Positions 22,829-33,639 of a stretch of DNA of 64,000 nucleotides are shown here, piece after piece. The notes below the pieces were generated by a model, which saw only the letters and a program-made list of their open reading frames with translations, was not told where the DNA came from and made no database searches. Where the stretch lies: assembly GCA_900169235.1 (NCBI GenBank), contig FWCC01000122.1:124001-188000 (forward strand). Reading direction: 5' to 3'. A program made the position numbers and the translations under genes. Positions within the stretch are counted from its first letter, which is position 1. Every line of letters starts with the position of its first letter. The stretch comes from Zarea fungicola. Its lineage: Eukaryota; Ascomycota; Sordariomycetes; Hypocreales; Cordycipitaceae.

Positions 22829-23210
22829 TTACATAACAGCACCGGCGGCACTGCCGGCGGGACCTACGGCGGCAGCAGCAGGAGGAGCAGGACCCTCGGC
22901 AAAGGATTTTACAGCCTTGGCGCACTTGGCAAAGAGGCACATGATGCCCTCTGGTAGAGTCTTCTCGTGGTCGCACAGTTCTATGCACTGCATTATCTGT
23001 ATACAGAGGTTTGTTAGCTTATGAATTACACGTGGTGCCTCTTGCACGACTCATGGTAGCCCGCTGTATTCGTACCTGAGGAGGGATGTCGAGGGGGGCA
23101 GCACCGACAGGATTGGCAGAACCAGCAGCTGGCGGAGATGGAGCCGGAGCCGCGAAAGCGACACTGGCAACGATGGCAACGATGGCAACGATGGTAGCGG
23201 AAAACTGCAT
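22829..23210 (-). CDS. small secreted four-cysteine protein, unknown function
   Basis: Two exons on the minus strand: 23210-23076 and 22996-22829, intron 79 bp (donor GTACGA, acceptor TATACAG), product 100 aa. Exon 1 gives a signal peptide (MQFSATIVAIVAIVASVAFA, cleavage probably after AFA) followed by a Pro/Ala-rich stretch. Exon 2 begins at the splice with IMQCIELCDHEK and continues to IMCLFAKC, so the mature protein has four cysteines spaced C-x3-C-x11-C-x4-C, then a Gly/Ala/Pro-rich tail. The VAI repeat in the signal peptide comes from a 9-bp DNA repeat (TGGCAACGA, 3-4 units, about 23165-23195). I do not recognise the family. The helical CxxxC pairing suggests a small disulfide-bonded extracellular protein, which is inference. 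It is missed if exons are read separately. Confidence 0.65.
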
Positions 23211-24872
23211 GTCTGCGGTATTACGGTGTGTATTGGGGTGCTGGTTATGTTTACTGGGTTGTGTGACTTGAACATGTAAGACAGATGGTGAGTGTAAATC
23301 TGAGAGAATGATCGACTGCCTATATAGATGATTTCGGAGTCAGCAGTTGCTACTTTAGATACGTGATCTCCCTCTACAGGGCTTTCTTAACTCTTTTGGA
23401 AGTAGTTGAGATTACCAGCCACTGCATTTTTTCCTCGTCCGATCAGTGTGCTGGGCTTCATTCCTTCCAATGCGGTGGGGTTTGCACCTGTGCCGCTTCA
23501 AACGACAGCCAATACTAGTATCGAGCAGTAGACTGTGTCACTCTGGGAGACATTGCTGGAACACGGAATTTATATCTTTGGAATGCTTCTGAACAATTCT
23601 AGAGCCCAAGTTTATCGGCTTATCGGCCATTTCTTCTCGCTTGGTTACCTCATGATCAATGGACAAGTAGCAGAATCGCAACACCGACGACGATAGGGAG
23701 GACCATGGCTGAGAAGCTGCCGAAAGCGGTGAAGTAGGTAGGCCTGGCGATACAGCTGCAACTGTCGCTGGAGAAAGGTCTTTGTGGGGGACGGTTTCCC
23801 TGAATGATGTTTAACTCGGGATGTCTGTTCTGGACTAAGAGGCATGGCCTGCATTCCCACAGTCAGACAACAGGCCTACTCCCCGGGCCGTTTGTGGTCG
23901 ATCAGACTCAAAGAAATTGCATACAATAGACCATCGATTACTTTTTTTTTTTTTTTTTTTGCTATTTTTGAAAAGTTGACGAGCTGGTAAGGGTAAAATA
24001 GAGGCCGGATTCATACTACACCACAAATTTGTCGATTCTACTTTTAGTTAAAATTGCTTCAACTTCTACATATATATGTAACGCTGCTTCGGCGATAAAT
24101 AAATCCATGTTTTGCCTTGAGAAGCTCCAGTTTCTGCTGCCAAGCCTCGCAAAGATCTGCACAACAGGCAGAGTCGATCACAGGCTCCATAGCAAGCTAA
24201 CAATTTTGGAGCCAACTTAACTAACTAGCGGAACTAGGCCGCCATGTTGCCGTCTCTAGTTGTAGCGTTGGTATGCCGGGGGGAAAGGAGGAAGGGATTA
24301 ACAAGGAGGCTTGCCGCGTGAAAGTTACAAAGGCCATAAATTCACATACTTACAGATACTTATTTACTGTAGGTCTATTGAGACAGCTGCATCACTTGAC
24401 AAAGGGGAATTCTACGGTGCTGGTGTTTTTCACCCTTGAGCAATACTAGCAAGAGACTGGTGCGGGCAGGCCTTTCGGTATGTGCAAGAATACAACTTGA
24501 CTGCATGTGAAATTCAATCTATCAACACCAGACTCGCAGGTCCAAATATCCAACGCCGCTCGGTGGTCCTCGGACGCCGGTGCCGCCACAGAGTGGGGCA
24601 TCCGTCCGGACCCGGAGCGCGGGGCAGGGTCGGGACATGTAAGAACATCACGATAAGGCCACAAAAAAAAAGACAAAAGCCATTGCGCGGACACCAGTTT
24701 ATGCTAGATTGCAAATATTACCGATTATCAGAGGCACACCGCGCCTTGCTCCACAGAGTCCTGTCATAAGCTGTGGGAGCACGCAGCCCATCTACTGTTC
24801 ACTCCTCTCCTGTTGCTCTAGTTCCCCGTTCCTCGTTTTTCCAAAACTCATCAGTAACAACATAAATCCAGA
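23211..24872. other. 1.66-kb intergenic region, secreted-protein gene and aldehyde dehydrogenase (divergent)
   Basis: Contains the two divergent promoters. A 19-base T run sits at 23942-23960 and a short TA-rich tract near 24071. Short ORFs are unsupported; no gene is seen. Confidence 0.45.
23942..23960. repeat. poly(T) tract, 19 bases
   Basis: An uninterrupted run of T in intergenic DNA. It is a simple-sequence tract, often nucleosome-excluding in fungi, but no function is shown here. Confidence 0.8.
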
Positions 24873-26437
24873 ATGGCCTCTCCTGTGCAATTAGAAGCGC
24901 CTAATGGCGTAAAATGGACACAGCCAACCGGCCTGTTCATCAACAACCAGTTTGTTGCTGCAAAGAGTGGTGAAACTATTACTACAATTGATCCCGCGTA
25001 TGTGCGCTTTGACAAAGTCTATGAAACGAGGCTTTAATATCAAGGCTTACTGATTGAAATAGTACCGAAAAGCCAATTGCAACTGTCCACGCTGCGGGCG
25101 AGCAAGACATTGACAATGCCGTCCACGCAGCCCGCGCAGCCCTCAAGCACCCTTCGTGGAAACGGCTCGCCGCTACGGACCGCGGCATCCTCATGAACAG
25201 GCTTGCGGATCTGCTCGAGTCCAAGCGAGAGCTCTTTGCTACGATTGATGCCTGGGATAATGGCAAAACGTACAGTGAGGCCTTTGAGGGCGACCTCGTC
25301 GAGGCCATTGGCGTGATTCGCTACTATGCCGGCTGGGCGGACAAGACATTTGGACAAACCATCAGCACGACGCCGGAGAAGTTTGCCTATACGCTGCGGC
25401 AGCCGGTCGGTGTGGTTGCGCAGATTATCCCTTGGAACTACCCACTCTCCATGGCGACGTGGAAGCTGGGTCCCGCCCTGGCGTGCGGCAACACGGTGGT
25501 GCTCAAGGCCGCCGAGCAGACGCCACTCAGCATTCTGGTTTTTGGCGAGCTGATCCGCGAGGCTGGATTTCCCCCTGGCGTTGTAAACTTTGTGAATGGG
25601 TATGGTGCGGTGGCGGGCTCGGCGCTTGTGCAGCACCCAGGTGTCGACAAGGTTGCGTTTACAGGGTCGACCGCCACGGCGTCTCGGATCATGGGCATGG
25701 CGGCCAAGACACTCAAGAACATTACGCTCGAGACGGGCGGCAAGTCCCCATTGCTCGTGTTCAGTGATGCCGACATGGAGCAGGCTGTCAAGTGGTCGCA
25801 TTTCGGTATCATGTCAAACCAGGGCCAGATCTGCACGGCCACGTCGCGCATCCTCGTTGAGGACTCCGTGTATGACAGATTCGTCCAAAAGTTTGTCGAG
25901 ACGCTAACTTCCACGAGCAAGATTGGCAACCAGTGGTCCAAGGACACCTACCAGGGACCACAGGTCTCCCGTGTGCAGTACGATCGTGTACTGGACTACA
26001 TTGCCATCGGCAAACAGGAGGGTGCGCGTCTCGCTGCCGGCGGTGCCCCTGCGTCAGTCGACGGCAAGGGCTTCTTCATCTCGCCAACAGTCTTTGTGGA
26101 TGTCAAGTCGACAATGCGAATCTACCAGGAAGAAATCTTTGGGCCCGTCGTGGCCATTGCGCGCTTCTCGTCGGAGCAAGAGGCCATTGACCTCGCCAAC
26201 GACACGACGTACGGCCTGGGCGCCGCCGTCTTCACAAAGGACCTCGAGCGCGCGCACCGCGTGTCCGCCGAGATTGAGGCGGGTATGGTATGGGTGAATA
26301 GCAGTCAGGACTGCGATCCTCGCGTGCCGTTTGGCGGCGTCAAGCAAAGTGGTATTGGGCGGGAGTTAGGTGAGGCTGGTCTGGAGGCGTACTCGCAGAT
26401 CAAGGCTGTGCACATCAACATGGGCAGCAAATTGTAG
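24873..26437 (+). CDS. NAD(P)-dependent aldehyde dehydrogenase (ALDH1/2-like)
   Basis: Two exons: 24873-24997 and 25063-26437 (intron 65 bp, GTATGT donor, AATAG acceptor), product 499 aa. The sequence has the full ALDH fold: PWNYPL near aa 168, the Rossmann stretch AFTGSTA, catalytic base Glu265 in LETGGKSP, nucleophile Cys299 in GQICTATS, then EEIFGPVV and PFGGVKQSG. Residue numbers match the classic enzymes (Glu268/Cys302) within three positions. It oxidises an aldehyde to the acid; ethanol-derived acetaldehyde is the usual substrate of the fungal aldA-like group. There is no mitochondrial presequence, so a cytosolic enzyme is likely. Oxidation of succinic semialdehyde made by the nearby GABA transaminase is possible but unsupported, since it looks closer to the acetaldehyde enzymes than to succinate-semialdehyde dehydrogenases. 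Confidence 0.95.
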
Positions 26438-26837
26438 TCGAGCCTAACGTTGTTTCTGTGTAAACATGGAAAATAGAATCCACCGTTAATTACGATTTGA
26501 AAGGTCTACGATTTTTAGTTACTTGCGGTGACGAGTCGAGTGGCGACCCTCACTCACTTTGAATGGCATTGCAACGCCTAACCCTGGTATCTAAATTTCC
26601 GTCTCTTCGTCAAGGAGAATCGTATGCGTACAAACGCTACCCCGTAACTTTTGGTATATCCAGATAAAACGCCGGTCCTATAAAGAGTACATGTTGAAAA
26701 CTAATAACCTATTCTCTGGCCATGAGGCTATCATGTTGAAAATGTGCAAGGAGAAATGAGCAACATTGAAAAATCAGTACACGCAAAATCTAAATCATCA
26801 AAACAAAGAGAAGTTTATCCAGTTGAACCTCTTTTAC
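26438..26837. other. convergent intergenic region
   Basis: 400 bp between the 3' ends of the aldehyde dehydrogenase (+) and T-protein (-) genes. It is AT-rich with no other feature. Confidence 0.5.
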
Positions 26838-28154
26838 TCAGGCGTCACCCTTCCAGTAGCGGGTCTGGATAAAGGGCATCTTGGCCACAACGCCCTTCCT
26901 CTTGCGGCCGCGGACAACAATGTCGACTTCGGTACCGGACTTGTGATGGCCATCCTTGACGTAGCCCATGGCAATGTTCTTGCCGAGCGTGGGGCTGGGG
27001 ACACCGCTGGTAATGGCACCAATGGTCTCGCCATCGTTCTGGACTTGGGCACCCTCACGCGCAGGGGCACCTTCGATGAAGAACCCAACTCGGCGCTTCT
27101 CGACGCCAGCGCCGCCCTTGCTCTTGGGTGTCATCTGGGGTACAATAGTGTCAGCGCCGTGGAAGCCGGCACCTGCGACGCGGCGCTCCTTGGGGATAAT
27201 CCAGCTGAGGCCGGCCTCGACGGGAGTGATGGTGTCGTCAAGGTCGTGACCGTAGAGGCACATGCCGGCTTCGAGGCGGAGGGAGTCGCGGGCGCCTAGG
27301 CCAGACATTTGCAGACGTTCAGGGCCGGCGGCCTTGATGAGAGTCTCGACGACGGGGGTCATAGTCTCAAAGGCGGGATAGAGCTTGCCGTTGAAGGAGA
27401 TTTCGAAGCCGTCCTCACCGGTGTAGCCACCGCGGCTGATGAGCACGGGGTGCGTCTTGGAGCCGTCAGCCAGCTTGAGCTGGGCCCAGGCGGCGTTGCC
27501 AAAGTACAGGCTCTTGAGGTTGACATTGCTGTCCTTATCAATGATCTCGTTGAGGATCTCGGCTGACTGAGGGCCTTGGAGGGCAAAGAGGCCAGAGTTG
27601 TCGAGGCGAGTCCACTCGACGCCGCCACCAAAGCTTCCAAGCTGATCATCAATGTACTTGGTGTCCTTGTCGAGGCACGCACCGTTAGTAACGACGTAGT
27701 ACTCGTCCTCGCCGATGCGGGTGATGACGGTGTCGTCGACAATGCCACCGGTACCGGGCCACAGGAAGGTGGTCAGCTTGCTCTGCATGTTGCCCTGGGT
27801 GGCCCAGGATGAAGGAGTGACGCGCTCAAGAAACGCGGCGGCGTTGGGGCCCTTGAAGATGTGCTGCACCATGTGCGAGACGTCAAAAATAGAGGCGTGG
27901 TTGCGGGTGAAGTGGTGCGAGTCGGCCAGCGACAGATTGCTGTACTGCACGGGCATGTGGTAGCCGGCAAAGGGTACCATCTTGCCGCCATTGGCGACGT
28001 GGTAGTCGTAGAGGGGGGTCTTTTTCAAATCATCAGCCGCAACGTCGGAGCCGTGGCGAGCAGCGCCGCGCTGGCTGAAGGCGCCGACGCGAGTAGTGAG
28101 GCGGCTGGCAGCCAGAGCTGGACGAGCTCGTGCGGCCATGGCAATACCCGTCAT
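26838..28154 (-). CDS. GCV1: aminomethyltransferase, glycine cleavage T-protein, mitochondrial
   Basis: A single exon encodes 438 aa. The Arg/Ala-rich N-terminus (MTGIAMAARARPALAASRL, continuing to about aa 30) is a mitochondrial presequence. The mature protein begins KKTPLYDYHVANGGKMVPFAG, the conserved T-protein start; IFDVSHM, the GGIVDDTVI segment, LISRGGYTGEDGFEI and LRLEAGMCLYGHD follow. It transfers the one-carbon unit from the aminomethyl-lipoyl H-protein to tetrahydrofolate and releases ammonia in the mitochondrial matrix. The C-terminal barrel (EGAPAREGA, GAITSGVPSPTLGKNIAMGYV) is complete. It is tandem with the V-ATPase H gene 736 bp upstream. Identification is firm. Confidence 0.96.
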   Translation of the reverse strand: MTGIAMAARARPALAASRLTTRVGAFSQRGAARHGSDVAADDLKKTPLYDYHVANGGKMVPFAGYHMPVQYSNLSLADSHHFTRNHASIFDVSHMVQHIFKGPNAAAFLERVTPSSWATQGNMQSKLTTFLWPGTGGIVDDTVITRIGEDEYYVVTNGACLDKDTKYIDDQLGSFGGGVEWTRLDNSGLFALQGPQSAEILNEIIDKDSNVNLKSLYFGNAAWAQLKLADGSKTHPVLISRGGYTGEDGFEISFNGKLYPAFETMTPVVETLIKAAGPERLQMSGLGARDSLRLEAGMCLYGHDLDDTITPVEAGLSWIIPKERRVAGAGFHGADTIVPQMTPKSKGGAGVEKRRVGFFIEGAPAREGAQVQNDGETIGAITSGVPSPTLGKNIAMGYVKDGHHKSGTEVDIVVRGRKRKGVVAKMPFIQTRYWKGDA

Positions 28155-28890
28155 CGTGAGAGGTGTGTGCGAGTTTTTTTACTGTCTATCGGAGGAAACA
28201 GGTCAATTGAGGATATGCGGCGGGTTTCCGAGGCAGGGAAAGAGCACAATGACGATGGATGGAAGATAATGGTTTGGCCAGTCCCGGCGGCAAAGAATTT
28301 GGAGTTTCCGTCAATGTGATGTTTATCAGTTCCTGGTACGTAACAGCCAAGCTGTGGTGGGGCTCGGATACCCCCGGACTCGAAGTAGAAATGGCCTCCG
28401 ATATCGACGACGGATCCGGGCGAGAGGTGGCAGCTGGGAGAGTCCCGCTACAGCGACCAGCGGATACACTTCAGCGCTGTACCTAGTAGTCTCTGTGGAG
28501 TGCGAGATCTCCCGCCCATTGTACGCAACAGAATTACCCAATGGTTATCCAACTTCATGGTCGGTTCACAGACGGCAGTCTATCTGCAGCGCCGTTGCCG
28601 CTGCACGAGGTAATAAATGGTATCAGTAGTATGTGTTTCTAGAAGTAGCACACGGGAATCAAGTTCAGGATGCAGAGAAAACAAATGCAGCGCGGTAACA
28701 TTTATGCCAATACAAGCAGTACATTGTACAGTGTACATCAACTCATGCGTCGACTACAGCCATTGTTCAAATTAAACCCAAAACAAACGCGACACATGGA
28801 ACCGTGTGACGCTGTCCAATCCGCTGTGCCAGTTCGCTGTGTTGGTTCTATCCTCTTTCAAACCTACTCGTGCACCTGCGAGTCGCCTAG
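28155..28890. other. intergenic, T-protein promoter and V-ATPase H 3' region
   Basis: Tandem space on the minus strand. I see no RNA gene, repeat or supportable ORF. A dyad-rich stretch around 28710-28735 (TACATTGTACAGTGTACA) is short and common. Confidence 0.45.
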
Positions 28891-30524
28891 CTAGGCCGCC
28901 TGTTCAAAGCTGTATTTGAGCCAGCCCCCTAGCGCACGCAGACTCTCCCAGCGCACATTTTCGTCCTCGGACTGCATAAGCTCCATGATTCTCGTCTTGA
29001 GGCCGGCCTTTTCGAGTTGCCTTCTCTTCTCTGGTACTTCCTTGACGAGGCAGCCGACGTCGTTGCAGGCAATGGCAAGAACCTGCTTGTCGTTGTCCCA
29101 GGGCTGCTTCATAATTTCGGCTAGCTGGCGGGCAATCTCGCCATTCTGGTGATCCAAAATCTTCCGTGCGTTTTCTGCCCAGAATACTTGGCTCCTGTGA
29201 GGTGGCGACCAGCGCAAATGCCCAGTCTGCACCTCGGCCACGTATTCATCAAAGGTCGTCTTGGTCTTGGTGTACTCATCAAGCATGTCCCTCAGGCTCT
29301 GGAGATCCTCGAGCAGGTCAACGTCAGTAAGATGGCGGCCTCCCAGGGTTTCTAAAAGAGACGGTAGGCGCGCGAGGACAGCGGTGGGCAGAAGCGAGGT
29401 CTGGTTCTTCACGAGCAAGTTGTAGAGCGTTGAGAGGATAAGTCGACTCGTCTTCTCCTTGGGTGACAGCCGCAGGAGGTGTGTGTACAAAAGAACAATG
29501 TCATACTCACTACGTACTGTAAGCATGTTGTGTCGTAGCACTATCAAGATGAGACTTACTTGTTGAGATCATCGCCAATTTCTTCTGCCTCGAAGCTCAT
29601 CTGCCACATGACGAGCAGGACATGGTAGAGCAGTTGCAGGCCAACTCCGCCGCCAACAGAGCCATCAGAGCCCGCAGTGCGGCCATTTGTACTGCCACTC
29701 CACAGGGTGGCCGATGCATTGCCAGAGTTGCCGACGCCCGCGGCGCTGTGAAGAATCTTGATGAGCGGGGCGACGGTTTCACTGCGCTGGTTCCAAAACT
29801 GCTCGCGAGAGGCATGGCCATGCAGCAGGGTCGAATATTCTTGCACAGCGATATCTTGTAGGCCGGCATCAGTGCTCTTGGCTAGGCCGGAAATGTATGT
29901 AAACAGGATCGGCAGGGCCTGCAGAGTCGCCTTGGACTCGTCGCGCGAGAGAGCCATGAGTGTAGTCAATGCATGCGAGGTGAGCAAAGGAATGTGGTCC
30001 TCGGTAGTATTGGAGTGTAGAAGCGGTAGGAAATGCGCGTATGGGTCGGGGTTCTTGAAGAGAGCCTTGGATAAGGCCGGAACGGCTAAGGATGCAGCAA
30101 AAAATGTTATGTTAGTAGATGCTCCTGGCAGGTCTCAGAAGACGAGGGCCGCAAGGTAAGCCTGGGTAGTGTCTACATGTCCGCAGCTTCCTTGTCGCGC
30201 CGTATAGCCTCAGGGTGTCAACGTACCATCCAAGACGTCAGCAAGTAGAACAAGAATATACTGTACGACATTGGCTTGCTTAGAAGCCGTCTCCAGGACG
30301 CTGGAGTTTCCATTGCCGCCAACAAAGAGCAAGCGGTAGCCATCAAGGTCGGCCTCGACAATGTCCTTTCGCTGCTCAGAATTTTTGGCCTTATCAACAG
30401 CACGGATTTTGGCGTGCTGGTCCTCAGTCAAGGTACCGGCACGGACAGCTCCCTCCCAAGGAATTGGTCGCTGGCGGATGTTGCTCTGCAGGGAAGCCAG
30501 GTACGTCGGCGGATCGAGCGACAT
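28891..30524 (-). CDS. VMA13: V-type proton ATPase subunit H
   Basis: Three exons on the minus strand: 30524-30227, 30085-29560, 29509-28891 (introns 141 and 50 bp), product 480 aa, against 478 aa in yeast Vma13. The N-terminus (MSLDPPTYLASLQSNIRQRPIPWEG) opens the helical-repeat domain. The C-terminal domain carries SPPHRSQVFWAENA, DNDKQVLAIACNDVG and the ending ENVRWESLRALGGWLKYSFEQ, all diagnostic of the H subunit. It sits on the V1 sector, is needed for ATP-driven proton pumping into vacuoles and endosomes, and silences free V1. The second splice was chosen with the acceptor TACGTAG because it restores DDLNNEYDIVLLY; the nearer CTTACAG acceptor would shift the frame. All three exons keep frame. 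Confidence 0.94.
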
Positions 30525-32382
30525 GGTTATTCGCGCGTCGCAGAGAGTGATTATCAGGCAGGTGCGGTAGGCAGACGTTCTATCGTACAAAGCTGACGAA
30601 TTGGGATGATTGCGGCGAATAGTCTGAAAGCCAGTAGAGGGAGAAGGTGAAGTTGACGTCCGCTGATGATGTAGCCTGCCTCTGTGAGCTCAAGAGCTGG
30701 TGAGAACAGGACAGAGCCAATGAGTGACCATGTCAGCCACAGCATTCCCCCCCACTACGGTCTTGGCTCGGACCTGTGGCTGTGCTTCTTTGCGCCAACT
30801 GAGATGGCAGACTTGCATTTGAACAACCACTGATTCTATATCTAAATGTCAACTTTAATTTTCTGGGAACAATTAACATATCCTTATTTTCTTTAGACTT
30901 CCTTTAAGCGTTGAGTCAGTGTGAGCATGGCGACACTGCACTGGGACAATGACGCCAGGTGGACTGTATGGAGCCGACAGAAGTCAGTAAACCCAATGCT
31001 CTAAATGTAGGAGACCCGGCCAAGGAGGATTGTATCTGATGCCCACCTATGAAACTAGCTGCAGCTAACGTGGTCTCGCCAGGGTATATGGTCTCGCCCA
31101 GATCCTGCTTTTGAATGGGAGATCAGGTAGGTGAGCTGAGGGCGGATTGACTCAGAAACCCCTCACAATTGCCATTGTCTGCCTGACATCCTCTAACAAA
31201 CCTATAAACCGAGAAAACTAAATAATGTGGCGATAAGTGTTTTATGCATACGTTGTAAGGCTTTACAATGCAATGTATCGCCTGATGGCAATGCAGTACA
31301 GGGAATCTGGTCAGTACTCGCAAGTTAACAGCACCATCGGGAATGAACGGGCTTCAACATCAGGTTGGGCATTTTGATGCTGTAGGAAAACCTTTGCAGT
31401 CGTATACGCGCGCTATGGCTCTCACAAGACACAATAAGTTACCTTCAACTCTCGTATTTTCGCCACTGGATTTCCATCGGGCGTGTACTCGAGCCCAATC
31501 AAAAAGCGGTGGGAGTAAACGGTACTTATTAGTCTTGTGATTAGGACGGGGTTTTGGGAGTGCAAGAGTGGAGGAACCTCGCAGGCAAAGTGTTCGATAG
31601 CAGCTCCAGATCTGAGAAACTCTCGTAGATACTGGGCGATATGTTCAGATTATTTCACTCACTCACGTCCACACACCAGCAAGTGGCTAAAAGGCAGATT
31701 GCCTTGACTTACGCAACCTGCCATTTCACAGTGAACCCTGTTTCTAGATCCGTTGCTGTGCTAGACAGGGATAAAGCTGAGGTGCAGCCATCCAGGAATA
31801 ACAGACAAAGAGAAGAAAGACAAATTTCCTTCCGCAAACCTGCGCGCCTCTTTATTATTCTCGTTTCAGATGCGCTGAGGGCTGGCGGATCCTGGCTCGT
31901 CAGGCTTGCTTTTCGACCCAGGTGGCACTAAATTGGAGGGGCTGGTTCGGCACCATACTTGTGTAAGTGGGAGGTTGGGGAAGAAACCCAGGTACCTAGT
32001 AACTAGCTCGGCCAGCCCACACACCCAACCTTCTGAATAAAAGTCATCCTGCAGGCGCCCGACATGACAGAGGCAACGTTTTCTTCCCTTTTAATATTTT
32101 TCTATCGAGTCCTTGTCAAACAAAACTTCCCGTCGTACATGTCAAGTCACTGATGTTAGCGAATCTTCATTGCATATCGTTTGCTCGGGTGTTTGCCACA
32201 AGAGCTTCATCTCAAAGCTTCAATTATACACCCCCACTAATCGTCTGTGTCACTGTGAGGTCACTCACTGACTGATATTCGCTTTGGCCCGCCATCCCGC
32301 ATTCCAGTGCCGAAAAAAAGCGACCGCGCGAAGATTCCAACAGATAAACGGCGTATCTGCTTGTTGCAGACTCAGCAGCAAA
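30525..32382. other. 1.86-kb divergent intergenic region
   Basis: Separates V-ATPase H (-) and the membrane glycoprotein gene (+). A 96-codon frame at 31641-31931 (+) and others lack domains, splice logic or codon-level plausibility. The plus strand from about 32080 to 32330 is AT- and pyrimidine-rich, as expected of the glycoprotein promoter. Confidence 0.45.
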
Positions 32383-33639
32383 ATGGGGATTCACATACCT
32401 CAGTCGACAATCTCGTCGTCCAAAGCGTCGTGGCGGATACGACTCATCCAGCTTCTCGTCGCCGCCTCCACAACGAATACTCTCGTCTCCGCTTCGCCGC
32501 CGTACCCCAAGCCTGATCTCCTCCACAACGCTCGGTACGCGTATCTTCTCGGCCGCAGCTGCGCAACACTTTGCGGCTCCGATGGTCAGTTTTGCTGCGG
32601 CAGCAACGAGCACTGCACCACGCTGTCGGGCGACGTCGCGACCTGCATCCAAAACGGCGCCATTGCCTCGCCGCTCTACACAACAACCTGGACCGAGACG
32701 CGCACCTACACAAGCACCGTCCTGACCTGGTTCCTACCGCCACCCGCGCCCACTAGTGGCGTTGACTGCGTGGTGCCCAAGGACTCAGATTGGTCCGCCT
32801 GTGGTGAGATTTGCTGCGCCAACTGGCAGACGTGCGCCTTTAAGGGTAGCTGCTCTGCCAAGCCCGGCTACGGTGTACCATCAACCGTCATTGTTACCAG
32901 CAACGGCGTCGTCACGACACAGTATTCTGCGCCTTACCGCGTCACCGGCACCACGACAGTCGTCACAACTGGTGTCCGTTCGACCGACGCGGGCACCACG
33001 ACGCCGGTGAGCAACACCGCGTCGTCGACCAGGAGTCATTCGCCATCCGCTACATCAGACTCTGATACTGCCGGAGCTGGTGGTTCTGGGACGGCCAATA
33101 ATAAGCTCAGTGGTGGTGCTATTGCCGGCATCGTCATCGGCTCGCTTGCGGCTGCCGGTCTCCTCGTTCTCCTTTGCTTCTGCTGCATCGCCCGTGGCCT
33201 CTTCCACGCCATCTTTGGCAAGAAGCGCGAAAAGGTGGACAGGCACGACGAGTATAGCACCTCGAACTACTCGCGCCGTGATCGCCACTCTGGGTGGTTT
33301 GGCGGTGGCGGTCGCCCGTCCTCTGTCAGCGACCGGCGCAGCGAAAAGAAGTCGAGCGGTGCCAAGTGGCTCGGCCTCGCCGGTGCCGCGGCCACGCTGC
33401 TGGCCCTGCTCAACCTGAAGAAGGACAAGAAGGCCCCTTCGCGCAAGGGGACATCGCGCTACACCGACTCGTACTACAGCTATTCTGACTACACTGCTCC
33501 AAGCAGTGCCAGTTCTGGCGACAGGACCACTCGTACAGGGCGCACGCACAGATCTGCGCGTACGAGGGACAGCCGAGACAGCAGGAGTCGAGTGACGAGA
33601 TCCCACTACACCGCTAGATCCTCCTCCCGGCGGGATTAA
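32383..33639 (+). CDS. cysteine-rich single-pass membrane glycoprotein, unknown function
   Basis: A single exon from ATG 32383 encodes 418 aa; the frame is open upstream but the first in-frame ATG is this one. A hydrophobic N-terminus (aa 19-37) acts as signal peptide. The extracellular part has two cysteine groups: aa 60-88 (SCATLCGSDGQFCCGSNEHC to ATC) and aa 129-157 (DCV, SACGEICC, TCAFKGSC). A Ser/Thr-rich stretch (aa 165-230), a likely O-glycosylated stalk, follows. A transmembrane helix (AIAGIVIGSLAAAGLLVLLC, about aa 246-265) with a CFCC end leads to a basic tail rich in Ser, Tyr and Arg. A second weakly hydrophobic segment lies at aa 329-345. The layout recalls fungal cell-surface sensors such as WSC/MID proteins, but no WSC domain is evident, so a sensor role is only inference. 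Confidence 0.8.
   Translation: MGIHIPQSTISSSKASWRIRLIQLLVAASTTNTLVSASPPYPKPDLLHNARYAYLLGRSCATLCGSDGQFCCGSNEHCTTLSGDVATCIQNGAIASPLYTTTWTETRTYTSTVLTWFLPPPAPTSGVDCVVPKDSDWSACGEICCANWQTCAFKGSCSAKPGYGVPSTVIVTSNGVVTTQYSAPYRVTGTTTVVTTGVRSTDAGTTTPVSNTASSTRSHSPSATSDSDTAGAGGSGTANNKLSGGAIAGIVIGSLAAAGLLVLLCFCCIARGLFHAIFGKKREKVDRHDEYSTSNYSRRDRHSGWFGGGGRPSSVSDRRSEKKSSGAKWLGLAGAAATLLALLNLKKDKKAPSRKGTSRYTDSYYSYSDYTAPSSASSGDRTTRTGRTHRSARTRDSRDSRSRVTRSHYTARSSSRRD

Noticed and set aside
25040..25801. 253-codon minus-strand frame opposite the aldehyde dehydrogenase
   Set aside because: Shadow of the plus-strand exon, which carries the catalytic Glu and the nucleotide-binding motifs.
17037..30524. A metabolic gene cluster around GABA use
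   Set aside because: The permease, transaminase, aldehyde dehydrogenase and T-protein are on mixed strands with unrelated genes between; the dehydrogenase resembles acetaldehyde enzymes rather than succinate-semialdehyde dehydrogenase.
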